Notes under the pieces: generated by a model | Database searches by the model: none | What the model saw: only the letters and a program-made list of their open reading frames with translations | Told to the model about the DNA's origin: nothing | Assembly: GCA_001303025.1 (NCBI GenBank) | Contig: LJNK01000028.1 | Coordinates: forward strand, 1-52,036 | Length of the DNA: 52,036 bases | Direction of reading: 5' to 3' | Source of the DNA: Deltaproteobacteria bacterium SG8_13 | GTDB lineage: Bacteria > Desulfobacterota > Desulfobacteria > Desulfobacterales > SG8-13 | Translations under genes and position numbers: made by a program | Part shown: positions 1 to 9,021 of the stretch, in pieces | How the letters are laid out: the number at the start of each line of letters is the position of its first letter | Position numbering within the stretch: the first letter of the stretch is position 1

Positions 1-21
1 AGGTAATCGTTGACTAATGTT

Positions 22-60
22 TGCCAAAAACAGAAAGAGCCGGCTTTTTACACCGGCTCT
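22..60 (-). terminator. Intrinsic terminator after tRNA-Ala
   Basis: An 8-bp perfect stem (AGAGCCGG pairing with CCGGCTCT, positions 36-60) with a 9-base loop lies just downstream of the tRNA on the minus strand. It is followed on that strand by a T-rich run (positions 35 down to 22). This is the classic shape of a rho-independent terminator for the tRNA transcript. Confidence 0.75.
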
Positions 61-77
61 AACTATCTGAAATTATT

Positions 78-153
78 TGGTGGAGATGATCGGGATCGAA
101 CCGACGACCTCAGCGTTGCGAACGCTGCGCTCTCCCAACTGAGCTACATCCCC
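78..153 (-). tRNA. tRNA-Ala (anticodon CGC)
   Basis: Read on the minus strand the 76 bases fold as a complete cloverleaf. The acceptor stem GGGGATG pairs with CATCTCC (one G-U pair). The D-arm carries AGTTGGGA, the anticodon stem CAGCG/CGCTG encloses the loop TTCGCAA, and the T-arm has GTTCGATC. The CCA end is encoded at 78-80. The anticodon CGC reads GCG (Ala). A terminator follows it and a promoter-like pair precedes it, so it is a single-gene unit. Confidence 0.95.
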
Positions 154-165
154 ACGCAACCGTTA

Positions 166-194
166 TATCTATCACGGCTGGTCCCACCGGTCAA
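166..194 (-). promoter_or_regulatory. Putative promoter of tRNA-Ala
   Basis: On the minus strand TTGACC (189-194) is separated by 17 bases from TAGATA (166-171), a few bases upstream of the tRNA 5' end at 153. The -35 box is 5/6 to consensus and the -10 box is weak. Position and spacing fit a sigma70 promoter, but this is by eye only. Confidence 0.4.
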
Positions 195-334
195 TTCAAA
201 AAATCTGTTTTCTCCAAACCGATTTTCTGTTAATGGGTGGCGCTGTTACTCTGTGGTATGAAACTTGGGTGCCACAGGCCGCCGGCACCTTTGCCGGTTC
301 GTAAAAATACCGGAGAAAGAAGGGAAACCAGCGA

Positions 335-2080
335 TTGGAAATCAAACTGCAGGACGCATACAAAGGCTACACCCAGGATCAGGATAAGATTTGGCCTCCG
401 GCGGAAACCGTTCGGCGCCTCAAAGCCAAACTGGCGGACCTGGATCTGGACATCCTGGAGCAGACCGTTCGCATCGACAACGGCCGGCTAGACATCCCGG
501 TGTTTTTCAGCTACTGCGGCCGGGACGCTGCGGCGCTTACCGGAACCCGGAAACAGATGGGCAAGGGCGCCACACCCGAACAGGCCGAGGCCAGCGCGGT
601 AATGGAGCTTGCCGAAAGGTATAGCTTTTTCAGTTTCACCGCCAACGCCCGAAATTTCATCACTGCGAGATACCCGGAGGTCAAAGACAGGGCCTTGCCT
701 TTCGAGTCGATCGCGCGATCGGTCCACGACGAATCCGAAGACCTGGAAGCTGCCCGGCGAATCTTCGACACCCTGACGTTGCAGTGGACCCCTGCCTACA
801 ACCTGTCCACGCAGACCGAAACCCTGGTTCCGTTCAGCTGGTTTTATGCCATCAACGAATTCAACGGCCCATCGGCGGGCAACTGCGTTGAAGAGGCGCT
901 TTCCCAGGGAATCTGCGAAGTGGTGGAGCGGCACACCTCCTCCATCGTCAGCCATTCGCGGTTGAACCTGCCGGCCATCGATCTGGATTCGGTCGACGAT
1001 CCGGTTATTGAAGATATGATCCACAAATACCGACGCGCCGGCGTAAAGTTGTTTGCCACCGACTTCACATTGGGCATGGGGATACCGACCGTCGGTTTGC
1101 TGGCCTTCGATCCGGCCACTTTCCCTGAAAAAAGCGAGATTGTCTGGACCGCCGGGACCACCCCCGACCCCCGGAAAGCGCTGAGCCGCGCATTGACGGA
1201 AGTCGCCCAGCTTGCCGGTGATTTCAACAGCGGTTCCAACTACGTCGCCAGCGGTCTGCCGAAATTCACCCGCCTGGGACAGGCCGATTTCATCACCGAC
1301 CCTCCCGAGACGGTGGCGATCACAGCACTGCCGGACATCTCCGACGACAACATCCGCATCGAGGTGGAAAACTGCCTGCAGGCGCTGTCGCATCAGGGGC
1401 TGGAAGTGCTGGTGATCGACACCCGCCACCCCGTCCTGCAGGTGCCGGCTTTTTACACCATCATACCCGGAGCGCATTTTCGCGAGCGCGCTTTAGGCAC
1501 CAGTGTCGGGATGTTCACCGCCAAGCTGACCACCGAAAACCTGCCGCCGGCCCAAGCGCTTGCAGCACTGCAAGAGATCGACCGGCAGCTGCCCGGTAAA
1601 TATTTTGTCAATTTCTACATGGGCACCTGCCAGATCGCCCTGGACCGACCGGAAGAGGCCCTGAATCACTTCCACATGGCCCTGCGGCAGCAGCCGACAG
1701 ACCAGGACCGGGCGGCGATTTATTCGTACATGGGCGTCGCCCACAAGGATCTGGGACAATACCGCAGTGCGCTGGAAGCGCTGGCGGAGGGTGAAAAGCT
1801 CGACAATGAGCGAACCGATATTTACAACCTGATGGGTTTTTGTCATTTCAAGCTCAAAGATCACGAAACCGCCATCGAATGTTTCAAGCGGGTGATTTCA
1901 TTGGATCCAACCTCGGCCATCGATTATGCCAACATCGGTTCCAATTACAGAGATCTCGGGAAATCCGAACAGGCTGCCCGGTATTATGCCATGGCGCTGG
2001 AACTCGACCCCACGATAGCATTCGCGCGGGAGAACCTGGAAAAACTGCAGAAAGACGGCGGCGGGCGGCACAAACCGTAA
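335..2080 (+). CDS. YcaO-domain protein with C-terminal TPR repeats
   Basis: The 581-residue protein starts at a TTG preceded by a purine-rich GAGAAAGAAGGGA stretch. Residues about 60-395 form a YcaO domain. The ATP/Mg-binding motif SxxxExxER is visible (S87, E91, E94, R95), as is the second acidic motif ending EVVERH at residues 195-200. YcaO enzymes use ATP to activate a peptide backbone amide, giving azolines, thioamides or amidines. Residues about 400-575 are TPR repeats (for example motifs ending in LDPTSA and LDPTIA), so the protein probably binds a protein partner. No RiPP precursor, TfuA or dehydrogenase gene lies beside it, so a maturation role for some cellular protein is as likely as natural-product synthesis. 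It converges with the dynamin-like gene, with only 24 bases between them. The substrate is unknown. Confidence 0.85.
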   Translation: MEIKLQDAYKGYTQDQDKIWPPAETVRRLKAKLADLDLDILEQTVRIDNGRLDIPVFFSYCGRDAAALTGTRKQMGKGATPEQAEASAVMELAERYSFFSFTANARNFITARYPEVKDRALPFESIARSVHDESEDLEAARRIFDTLTLQWTPAYNLSTQTETLVPFSWFYAINEFNGPSAGNCVEEALSQGICEVVERHTSSIVSHSRLNLPAIDLDSVDDPVIEDMIHKYRRAGVKLFATDFTLGMGIPTVGLLAFDPATFPEKSEIVWTAGTTPDPRKALSRALTEVAQLAGDFNSGSNYVASGLPKFTRLGQADFITDPPETVAITALPDISDDNIRIEVENCLQALSHQGLEVLVIDTRHPVLQVPAFYTIIPGAHFRERALGTSVGMFTAKLTTENLPPAQALAALQEIDRQLPGKYFVNFYMGTCQIALDRPEEALNHFHMALRQQPTDQDRAAIYSYMGVAHKDLGQYRSALEALAEGEKLDNERTDIYNLMGFCHFKLKDHETAIECFKRVISLDPTSAIDYANIGSNYRDLGKSEQAARYYAMALELDPTIAFARENLEKLQKDGGGRHKP

Positions 2081-2104
2081 GGGGGAGAATTGCGGTGATT
2101 GAAG

Positions 2105-4348
2105 TTACGCTCTGATGCGAGATACGTTTGACCGCAGATCCGCTATCTTGCGGCCGAGTTCACCGGCCGAATCGGCCATTTGCGTCAGGGTTTTCACCGT
2201 GCGTTCCTTGTCGCTATGATGCTGCGAGATGCCCTCGCCGGCCGTCTGGGCATCGTCGCCGTAGACCTGGAAGCCCTCCAGCAACGACTCGGTCAGCCTG
2301 GCGGCCATCAGGTCCACCAACTTGTATAAGTAGGCGAATTTCAGATTTTCCCGGTAATTTTTACACTGGTGGAGCAGTGCGTCCTCTGTGAGCTTTTTCA
2401 TGCGCCGGACATTTCCTTGAAGCGCCCGCCGCCTGCCACTGCGAGCCCGCTGCTCTTTGTTGGGCGCCAGCTTTCCGACCAATTTCAAAAATGAGACAAT
2501 CCCGAGCTTCAGCAGTGCATCGGTTCTCAACCTGGCCGAATAGCGCAGGAACGCCACCATTGGCGGGGGCTGAAGGTTGGCTGCCGCCTTTATACTTTCC
2601 AGCGGCGGCAGTTCCATCCGTCGGTCTCGCATCGATACCGGGCCTGCGATGTCGAAGGATTGCATCGAGCCGGCCAGTTCCTCCAGAGCGCCGTTGACGA
2701 TCGACTCGAACGGTTCGAACAGAGAGGCAAAAAACTGTTCGATTTTCCCCTCTTGCTGGCGAGCGAACTGCACAACGTCAGGATAGACCCGCTCGGACAT
2801 GGCAGTGGTGAGGTCCTGCTTGAACTTTTGAAAAACCATGTACACCGTGGGCATAAATCCGGTGTTTTCCAGCATTGCCTCGGTTTCCCTCCAGTCGACC
2901 TGGTAGCCGCGAACGTAATCGATCACCGACCCGATACAATGCCCCGATCGGCTGTCAAAAAAACGGTTGCTGTCGTGGTTGAGTTCGGACTTGATTTTCG
3001 GCACGGCACCGGCAGCTGTGGTTTCGATCGTCGATCGGATCTGATTCATTCTCTGTTTCTGCCGTTGAAAGCTCTCGCGTATCTGCCGGACCTCGCCCTC
3101 CTCCCTGACAACCAGCTCTCGATTGATACTGATCCAGCTGTCCATGCCGGCCAGAATTGCCCCGTGGCGTTCAACCTGGTTTCTGAAAAGCAGGTGTGTG
3201 CGTTTGCGGATCAGATGGTCCTGGAGGTCTTTTTGAAACCGTTCAAACTGCGCGGTGCAATAATCGGCAATTTCCGTCTGCCCGGCCCACTGGTCCAGGC
3301 GGAGGCGCTCTTTGTCCGGCAGGCGGTCGCCAAGCAGTCCGAAAAGCCGGTAGAGGGCGGAAAAAGCGTACAGGTGGGCTCCGGGCGTGATCAGGGACAA
3401 CTCATCGGTTGCTTTTTTCCGCAGCGATTCCAGATCCTGAAGCGTCGCGTGTTCGCTGATGTCGCAGTTGAACACGAACAAGACGTTGTCGATGATTCCC
3501 ATCCGGCGAATTAAATTCAGAAACCGGATGTCGGCCTCTCTGAGGCCGGTCCGGCTGCTGATCAGGTAGACGGTAAGGTGGCTCAGGTTCAAGTAGTCCT
3601 GAATCATTGCCAGATGAAGGGGATTGGGGGAATCGCTGCCCTGGCAGTCGGCAAACTCGGTGTTGCTGTCCAGGGCCGGGCTGTTTACCGACAGCGTGAC
3701 ATCTTTCAAATAAACGGCAAGGGCGTCGTCACCCACATACCGCCAATGTTGACGGAATTGGCGGCCGCTGAATTCGAGGTTCGAAGTGGTCTCCGTCAGC
3801 TGCCGGCTTACCTGATCGAACCCGTTCAGGTAGCAGGAAAGCAGAACCGTGCTTGCATTGCGAAGATCCTGCAGAAAAAGCTGCTCGGTCGGAAGGCCGT
3901 TGAGTGCCGCCTGCAGATCTTGCCGCAGTCGATCATCACGGATGTCGACGGATTCCTGTTCGCGGTCGGCAAGTCCGGGCAGCAAGGTGGCGGCATCGCT
4001 GATTTCGCGGTTGATCTCCTCCCAGTCTTTAAACGCCAGATCGGCTTTGAGCCTGCCGCCCCTTCGGATGCGGGTGACAATGGAGGTGACAACACCCGCA
4101 CCCCTTTTCAGGTACTCGCCGCCCAACAGAGCGTTCAAAAAGGTGCTTTTGCCGGATTTGATCGCCCCGACTACCGCCACCCTCATGATGTCTTTTTCCA
4201 GTTGATGCTGCAGAGAATCGCAGGCCTTGATCCAGGCACCCAGGGAGTTGGAGCGCATCCCGGCCAGTGACTTACCGGTGGTAAGCAGCTCCTTGATGTC
4301 CTGATTGATGGTGAGCAGATCTTTTTTGTAATCGGAATGTGCTGCCAT
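2105..4348 (-). CDS. Dynamin-like GTPase
   Basis: This 747-residue protein has an N-terminal GTPase domain with a P-loop GAIKSGKST (residues 61-69), a G2-like threonine region (VVTSIVTR) and a DCQG motif near residues 234-237 in the place of DxxG. The fourth motif reads FNCD (about 293-296) instead of NKxD, a variation common in bacterial dynamin-like proteins. The C-terminal half is long and helical with coiled-coil character, as expected of the stalk of a membrane-remodelling GTPase. There is no clear transmembrane pair, so membrane contact would be peripheral. The start is ATG, followed by a plausible N-terminal helix. Bacterial dynamins often come in pairs; here there is only one copy. 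Its cellular role cannot be read from the sequence. Confidence 0.8.
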   Translation of the reverse strand: MAAHSDYKKDLLTINQDIKELLTTGKSLAGMRSNSLGAWIKACDSLQHQLEKDIMRVAVVGAIKSGKSTFLNALLGGEYLKRGAGVVTSIVTRIRRGGRLKADLAFKDWEEINREISDAATLLPGLADREQESVDIRDDRLRQDLQAALNGLPTEQLFLQDLRNASTVLLSCYLNGFDQVSRQLTETTSNLEFSGRQFRQHWRYVGDDALAVYLKDVTLSVNSPALDSNTEFADCQGSDSPNPLHLAMIQDYLNLSHLTVYLISSRTGLREADIRFLNLIRRMGIIDNVLFVFNCDISEHATLQDLESLRKKATDELSLITPGAHLYAFSALYRLFGLLGDRLPDKERLRLDQWAGQTEIADYCTAQFERFQKDLQDHLIRKRTHLLFRNQVERHGAILAGMDSWISINRELVVREEGEVRQIRESFQRQKQRMNQIRSTIETTAAGAVPKIKSELNHDSNRFFDSRSGHCIGSVIDYVRGYQVDWRETEAMLENTGFMPTVYMVFQKFKQDLTTAMSERVYPDVVQFARQQEGKIEQFFASLFEPFESIVNGALEELAGSMQSFDIAGPVSMRDRRMELPPLESIKAAANLQPPPMVAFLRYSARLRTDALLKLGIVSFLKLVGKLAPNKEQRARSGRRRALQGNVRRMKKLTEDALLHQCKNYRENLKFAYLYKLVDLMAARLTESLLEGFQVYGDDAQTAGEGISQHHSDKERTVKTLTQMADSAGELGRKIADLRSNVSRIRA

Positions 4349-4375
4349 GGAAAATCCTGTCGGGCAAATGACCGA

Positions 4376-4404
4376 TCCCTACACCGGTTCACGGAGATTG
4401 TCAA
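4376..4404 (-). promoter_or_regulatory. Putative promoter of the dynamin-like gene
   Basis: A perfect -35 box TTGACA (minus strand, 4399-4404) lies 17 bases from TAGGGA (4376-4381), 28 bases upstream of the ATG. The -10 box is poor, so only the -35 box and the spacing support it. Confidence 0.4.
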
Positions 4405-4582
4405 AACGAAATGTTTGCCCAATCCTTCCATGAAAGCGGCAGATCCGGGTCGCTGACACCGCGGTCGGAAAGGTTGTGTGACCCGCGGAACTGTGTTATG
4501 AAATGTTTTCCGGTCGAACCGGCCCCTGCAGCAACAACGGCCCCCAAAACCTGTGGTGCAAAGCGGCCACGAGGAATCCGTG

Positions 4583-4735
4583 ATGTCCGAGAAACACCCC
4601 GAATGCCCTTTGTACAACCCGTTGAACTGCAGGGAGTACTACAATCCCAAGCTGTGTGCATTCGTGAGGAAAGATCGGGTCTGTCGGAAAAAGAAGAAGC
4701 CGAATGCTGCCCAAAAGACAAAAGCCCGGGCCTGA
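4583..4735 (+). CDS. Small cysteine-containing protein (50 aa), unknown
   Basis: This is a short open frame with a good start: ATG at 4583 preceded by GAGGA at 4571-4575, 7 bases away. The product has four cysteines, in motifs ECPLYNP, LNCREY, KLCAFV and RVCRKK, and ends in a basic tail rich in lysine. The regular cysteine spacing suggests a small metal- or cluster-binding protein. No family could be assigned with certainty. It sits alone between the divergent dynamin-like gene and the convergent yqgE. It could be a chance frame, but the ribosome binding site and the ordered cysteines argue for a real gene. Confidence 0.5.
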   Translation: MSEKHPECPLYNPLNCREYYNPKLCAFVRKDRVCRKKKKPNAAQKTKARA

Positions 4736-4841
4736 CGGCAGTTTCGGCCATATCGAACCGGGTCCTTTTTGCCGGGCCGCCCCCCTGCCGTGCTGCAATG
4801 TCGATCTGCCACCGCGGCATGCAACTCTGCGGTGAGCCGAC

Positions 4842-5408
4842 TCACGCATTGCCCGCCGTATTTGCCAGAAGGGCGGGATCGATCCCCATCCGCTTGACAG
4901 CTTCTTCCCAGCGATGCTCCACCGGCCAGCCGAACAAAACGTCTTCGATAGCCGGCAGCGTCAACCAGGCATTTTCCATAATTTCCGATTCCAGCTGTCC
5001 CGGCCCCCAGCCGGCGCATCCGAGTGAAAGGATCAGCTTCGGCGGGCCGCTGCCCCGGGCAATCGATTCGAGGATGTCCCTGGTGTTACTCATGGCAATG
5101 GTCGGGGTGACCATCAGGCAGGAATCCCAGTGAAATGGCGGCCCGTGCACCAGAAAGATCTCACCGTTGTGGACCGGGCCACCGATATGTACCGGAAGTG
5201 ATTCAACCGCCGGTACCTGCTCGATTTTCAGCTCGCTGAATATGTCCTTGCCCGAAAGATGGGCATGCACGCGATTGATGACGATACCGAAAGCACCGTT
5301 GTCATTGTGTTCGCAGATCAGGCTCACCGTCTGGAAGAAATTCGGGTCCTGCAGTCCGGGCATTGCCAGAAGAAAATGGCCTTTGAGGGAGTTGAAGCCG
5401 TTCTCCAT
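4842..5408 (-). CDS. yqgE: YqgE/AlgH family protein (DUF179)
   Basis: The 188-residue protein begins MENGFNSLKGHFLLAMP and contains the family hallmarks: MPGL..PNFFQTVSLICEHN, GAFGIVINR, HIGGPV and the late LSLGCAGWGPGQLE block. YqgE/AlgH proteins are soluble, of unsettled biochemical function, and widespread in proteobacteria. The ATG at 5408 has GGAG about 8 bases upstream and matches the usual family N-terminus. A longer frame from a TTG at 5504 would run through a ten-base homopolymer and add 32 residues unlike the family, so it was not used. Confidence 0.9.
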   Translation of the reverse strand: MENGFNSLKGHFLLAMPGLQDPNFFQTVSLICEHNDNGAFGIVINRVHAHLSGKDIFSELKIEQVPAVESLPVHIGGPVHNGEIFLVHGPPFHWDSCLMVTPTIAMSNTRDILESIARGSGPPKLILSLGCAGWGPGQLESEIMENAWLTLPAIEDVLFGWPVEHRWEEAVKRMGIDPALLANTAGNA

Positions 5409-5486
5409 CACTGGACTCCGTTGTCTGATTGATCGGCGAAGGAAGTTGCCCCTTCCGTTTGCGGCACCGAGCACCGTCGGCCACAC

Positions 5487-5496
5487 GGGGGGGGGG
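5487..5496. repeat. Ten-base G homopolymer in the yqgE leader
   Basis: Ten consecutive G residues on the plus strand (C on the yqgE-coding strand) lie between the candidate yqgE promoter and its ATG, about 80 bases upstream of the start codon. Tracts of this kind can vary in length by slippage. They are also common sites of sequencing error. Confidence 0.9.
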
Positions 5497-5516
5497 CACG
5501 CCAATGGATGAAAGCG

Positions 5517-5546
5517 AGCTTAGCGGCAACTTCCAGGTCTTGTCAA
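5517..5546 (-). promoter_or_regulatory. Putative promoter of yqgE
   Basis: On the minus strand a perfect TTGACA (5541-5546) is followed after 18 bases by TAAGCT (5517-5522). A transcript from here would have a leader of roughly 100 bases that contains the C10 tract. The -10 box is weak. Confidence 0.4.
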
Positions 5547-5669
5547 GAGCGCACTTCCGACCGTCATTTGCGGACCTATACGACAATGATGGGGATAACG
5601 ACCGAGGGGTCGGTCAGTGGGGGAGTGGCGGATGGGGATGTCACCCGGCGGGCAGGTGCGGATGAATTG

Positions 5670-8234
5670 TCACGCCCTGGCCATGCCGACGAGTTCGTAT
5701 AGCTTCAGCTCGCCCAATGCATTGTTGATGTCGTTGACCTCCAGCCGGCTCTGGGCGGCTTTGCGGGTGCGTTCCCCGATGATGATTCCGTTCGGATAGG
5801 ACTTGGTGAGTTCCTGCAGCCGGAAGACCGTGTTCACCGCATCTCCGATGACGGTGTAATCCATCTTTTTGTCGAAACCGATGTTTCCCACCACCACGTC
5901 ACCGGTGTGCACGCTGATGCCGATGCTCATGCCCAGGCCCAGTTCTTTTTTAAACATCTGATTGATATCCGCAACCGCTGTTTTCATCTGCAGTGCTGCG
6001 CCCACGGCGTTGTCGGCATCTTGAATGCTGGAAACCGGAGCACCGAAAACCGCAAGAAAACCGTCGCCGAGGTATTTGTCGACAATACCGTTGAAGTTGA
6101 AAACGATGCCGCCCATCACCGAGAAAAAGTGGTTCAACAACGAAACCGTCTTCTGGGGTCCCATCTCGATGGCAAGTTCGGTGAATCCGCGGATGTCGAT
6201 GTTCAGCAGGGTGACAGTCTTGATCTCGTTGACCTGTGCGGCCGGTGCCTGCTCTCCGTGAATGATGTTGTCCAGCACCTGCTTGGGCACGAACTTCTGA
6301 AACATGCGGCGCACGTTGCGCTCGTGCTCGGCCATCGAAACGGTTTCCCGGTACAAGCGTGCATTTTCGATGGCAATGCTCACCGATGCAGCGATGGACT
6401 GGAGCAGGTCTTCGTCGTTGGGGGTGAAGTCCCCGCTGGTTTTATTGAGCACCTCCACCACGCCGATGACCTTGCCCTGGGTGATCATCGGCACGGCCAG
6501 GGCCGACAGGGTGCGGTAGCCGGTGTACTGGTCCACGCCAGGGAAGAAATGGGGAGACTTCTGGGTGTCGTTGACGATGATCGACTCACCCCGCGCAGCC
6601 ACGTAACCGGCTATCCCCTGCCCGATCTTCAGACGGAACTTTTTCATGGTCTTCAACCGCGTGTTGAATGCCACTGCCAGCTCCAGTTCTCCGTTTTCGA
6701 GAAACAGCAGCGATCCGGCTTCCACGTTCATCAGGATGCGGACCATATCCATGGTGTATTTGAGCACCTTCTTGATATCGAAGGTCGAAGAGGCCAGCGC
6801 ACTGCCGATCTGCTTGATGGTCTCCAGTTCCTGGTTGCGCTTGAGCACGGCTGCCGATAGCCGGTTTCGGTCAATGGCTATCGACAACCCGTTTGCGATC
6901 CATTCCAGCAGGCTCTGCATCCCGCTGAACAGCCCGGGAGATTTCGCGGAAAGCGCCAGCAAACCGGTCACCACACCGTCGGTCCGAAGCGGTGTAAGCA
7001 GGCAGGTACGACGTCCGTCGCCTACGAACAGCTCTTTTTCCAGGACGCTGCAGCGCGAGCGGGTCTTGCCTTTGGCCAGATCTGCCAGCAGCGATGGGGT
7101 GTCCTCCAGCAGCACGGTGGATTCCTGCCGCAACACCTTTTCGATGATGGTGCCCTTGCAGGAAAACTGAGTGCCCCGGCTGATGTTTGTCGGCCCCTGG
7201 GCAAACATGTCGTAAACAGTGAACTGGTCGAGTTTATGTCCGTTCTTGGTCAGCACCAGGGCCAGATCAAACGGCACGACCCCGCGAATTTCGGTAAATA
7301 CCGCCTGGAGCAGCTCGCTGTCCCGGAAGCTGGAATTGATGATCTTAAAGATTTTCTCAATCGACCGCAGCTGCAGCGCCCCGCGGTCGTTTTCCTTGAT
7401 CAGGCGCAGGTTCTCGTAGGTGAACGCCGCATTGCTCAACAGCGGCGTCAGCGCCTCGACATCCTCCTGGGTGTACACGCGGGAGTCGTCCTTGCGGGAC
7501 AGGGTGAGCACACCGATGATGTCCTTGCTGGTTTTGATCGGCATGCAGACAAAAGACTTGGTCCCGTAATGGGGCAGGTTGGAGCGGCCGAATCGCCGGT
7601 CTTTTTCAACGTTTTTCACCACCAGCGGGGACTTGTTGATAACGGCGTATTTGGCAATGCTGGTTTCAAAATCGATGCGGTCACCCAGTTTGACATACTG
7701 GCCCAGCCCGACGCTGGCCTTTACGACAAAATGCTTGCGGCCTTTCTTTTCAAGCGTCAGCACCGACCCGAGATCCGATCCGGTCAGCATCAGAGACCGC
7801 TCCAGGGTGACGTAAAGGATCTCCTCGGGATCGAAGGTCACATAGCACAGTTCAGAAAGCTCCTTTAGTATCGAAATTTCCGAGGCTTTCTTCTCCAGCT
7901 GGTTGAACGTGCTGCCGAACTGCTTCTGCAGCGTGACGAAGGATTCCACGATGTTCTGCAGCTCGTCCTTTCCGGTCTGCAGCGCATCGCCGGTGACCTC
8001 CGTGACGACGTCCTGGGCGATGGTGTTCGAGATTTCGGCGATTTTGTCAAACAGGTTGCGCAGAACGACAAATCCCACAAGCGAGAATATCAGCACACCG
8101 ATCAGATACAGCGGTACGTACTGATCCGACAGCATGTTGTGCCTGTATATAAAATAGAGAAATCCGAGGACCGGAAATAGAAAAAAGAGTCCGAAGATGA
8201 TGTTAAGTTTGTAATATAGGTTACGGTGCTTCAA
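5670..8234 (-). CDS. Membrane adenylate cyclase with three GAF domains
   Basis: The 854-residue protein starts at TTG (8234), with GGAGG five bases upstream. Two N-terminal hydrophobic segments (about residues 10-28 and 38-60) anchor it. Three GAF-type sensor domains follow (about 118-280, 290-450, 470-635), and residues 665-840 are a class III cyclase. Both metal aspartates are visible (NIDIRGF, KYLGDGF). The adenine-selecting Lys (DKYLGD) and Asp (MDYTVIGD), and the transition-state Asn/Arg pair (AVNTVFRLQ), are also present. The enzyme is therefore predicted to make cAMP rather than cGMP, in response to signals sensed by the GAF domains. No HAMP or histidine-kinase module is seen. A cyclic-nucleotide-domain protein is encoded 4 kb away (11495-12610), but that protein lacks the usual phosphate-binding Arg. 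Confidence 0.92.
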   Translation of the reverse strand: MKHRNLYYKLNIIFGLFFLFPVLGFLYFIYRHNMLSDQYVPLYLIGVLIFSLVGFVVLRNLFDKIAEISNTIAQDVVTEVTGDALQTGKDELQNIVESFVTLQKQFGSTFNQLEKKASEISILKELSELCYVTFDPEEILYVTLERSLMLTGSDLGSVLTLEKKGRKHFVVKASVGLGQYVKLGDRIDFETSIAKYAVINKSPLVVKNVEKDRRFGRSNLPHYGTKSFVCMPIKTSKDIIGVLTLSRKDDSRVYTQEDVEALTPLLSNAAFTYENLRLIKENDRGALQLRSIEKIFKIINSSFRDSELLQAVFTEIRGVVPFDLALVLTKNGHKLDQFTVYDMFAQGPTNISRGTQFSCKGTIIEKVLRQESTVLLEDTPSLLADLAKGKTRSRCSVLEKELFVGDGRRTCLLTPLRTDGVVTGLLALSAKSPGLFSGMQSLLEWIANGLSIAIDRNRLSAAVLKRNQELETIKQIGSALASSTFDIKKVLKYTMDMVRILMNVEAGSLLFLENGELELAVAFNTRLKTMKKFRLKIGQGIAGYVAARGESIIVNDTQKSPHFFPGVDQYTGYRTLSALAVPMITQGKVIGVVEVLNKTSGDFTPNDEDLLQSIAASVSIAIENARLYRETVSMAEHERNVRRMFQKFVPKQVLDNIIHGEQAPAAQVNEIKTVTLLNIDIRGFTELAIEMGPQKTVSLLNHFFSVMGGIVFNFNGIVDKYLGDGFLAVFGAPVSSIQDADNAVGAALQMKTAVADINQMFKKELGLGMSIGISVHTGDVVVGNIGFDKKMDYTVIGDAVNTVFRLQELTKSYPNGIIIGERTRKAAQSRLEVNDINNALGELKLYELVGMARA

Positions 8235-8373
8235 TCAGCCCTCCGGCGTCGACAAGAACCTTACGTAAAAATACACCACCAGGGCTCGGGGCAATGCCGC
8301 CAGCGGCAACCCCGCCGGCGCGGCCATGATTCTTGGACGCTTTTTGATGATCGGCTCTAAGTAAGATCTTAAA

Positions 8374-8402
8374 ATTATACACGAAATTCGTAAAATCTTC
8401 AA
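8374..8402 (-). promoter_or_regulatory. Putative promoter of the adenylate cyclase gene
   Basis: On the minus strand TTGAAG (8397-8402), a 17-base spacer and a perfect TATAAT (8374-8379) form a strong sigma70-like promoter. The leader to the TTG start is about 130 bases. The 316-base gap 8235-8550 holds this promoter and the divergent dtd promoter. Nothing else was seen there. Confidence 0.6.
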
Positions 8403-8423
8403 CCATATCCCCCCGGACGATCC

Positions 8424-8452
8424 TTGACTTTCAGCGAACCCTCGCCTATAGC
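8424..8452 (+). promoter_or_regulatory. Putative promoter of dtd
   Basis: TTGACT (8424-8429), a 17-base spacer and TATAGC (8447-8452) on the plus strand, about 100 bases upstream of the dtd start. The -35 box is 5/6 and the -10 box 4/6 to consensus. Confidence 0.5.
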
Positions 8453-8550
8453 TGCCAGAGCCGGGGAATGGCTGTCTCCGGTGGCAGCAGTGGCATTCGG
8501 CGGTCCTGTCACACCGGCGTCAGACTGTGAAAGGGAGGATATATCCGGGC

Positions 8551-8991
8551 ATGCGAGCGGTGGTGCAGAGGGTCAGGCAGGGATCGGTCAGCGTCGGCGG
8601 CGAAACCGTGGGCCGGATCGGACCGGGCCTGCTGGTGTATCTCGGTGTCGCCCGGCAGGATTCCGTCGCCGGGGCCGATTATCTGGCTGACAAGATTGTC
8701 CACTTGAGAATATTCGAAGACGACGCCGGCAAACTGAACCGATCCCTTCTGGAGGTCGGCGGGGAGATGCTGGTGGTATCGCAGTTCACGCTCTACGGTG
8801 ACTGCCGCAAGGGCCGGCGCCCGTCTTTCGTGTCTGCGGCAGATCCGCAAACCGCCAATGCCCTCTACGAGCACTTCGTCGCGAAGGTCGGCGAACAAGG
8901 TGTGCGGGTGCAAACCGGCCGATTCCGCGCACTGATGGCGGTTTCATCGATCAATGACGGGCCGGTGACCCTGATTCTCGAATCCCCTTAG
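8551..8991 (+). CDS. dtd: D-aminoacyl-tRNA deacylase
   Basis: The 146-residue product matches the length and motifs of Dtd, which hydrolyses D-amino acids wrongly attached to tRNA. The N-terminus MRAVVQRV, the [17 protein letters not shown] catalytic block and the C-terminal NDGPVT motif (the cross-subunit Gly-cisPro region) are all present. The ATG at 8551 gives the family N-terminus. A GGGAGGA ribosome binding site lies somewhat far upstream (about 12 bases), and a GTG at 8527 would add eight residues not found in the family. The gene is monocistronic and converges with the amidohydrolase gene. Confidence 0.95.
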   Translation: MRAVVQRVRQGSVSVGGETVGRIGPGLLVYLGVARQDSVAGADYLADKIVHLRIFEDDAGKLNRSLLEVGGEMLVVSQFTLYGDCRKGRRPSFVSAADPQTANALYEHFVAKVGEQGVRVQTGRFRALMAVSSINDGPVTLILESP

Positions 8992-9021
8992 GCGATTTCC
9001 GACCGCGCATCCGGATTCGCT

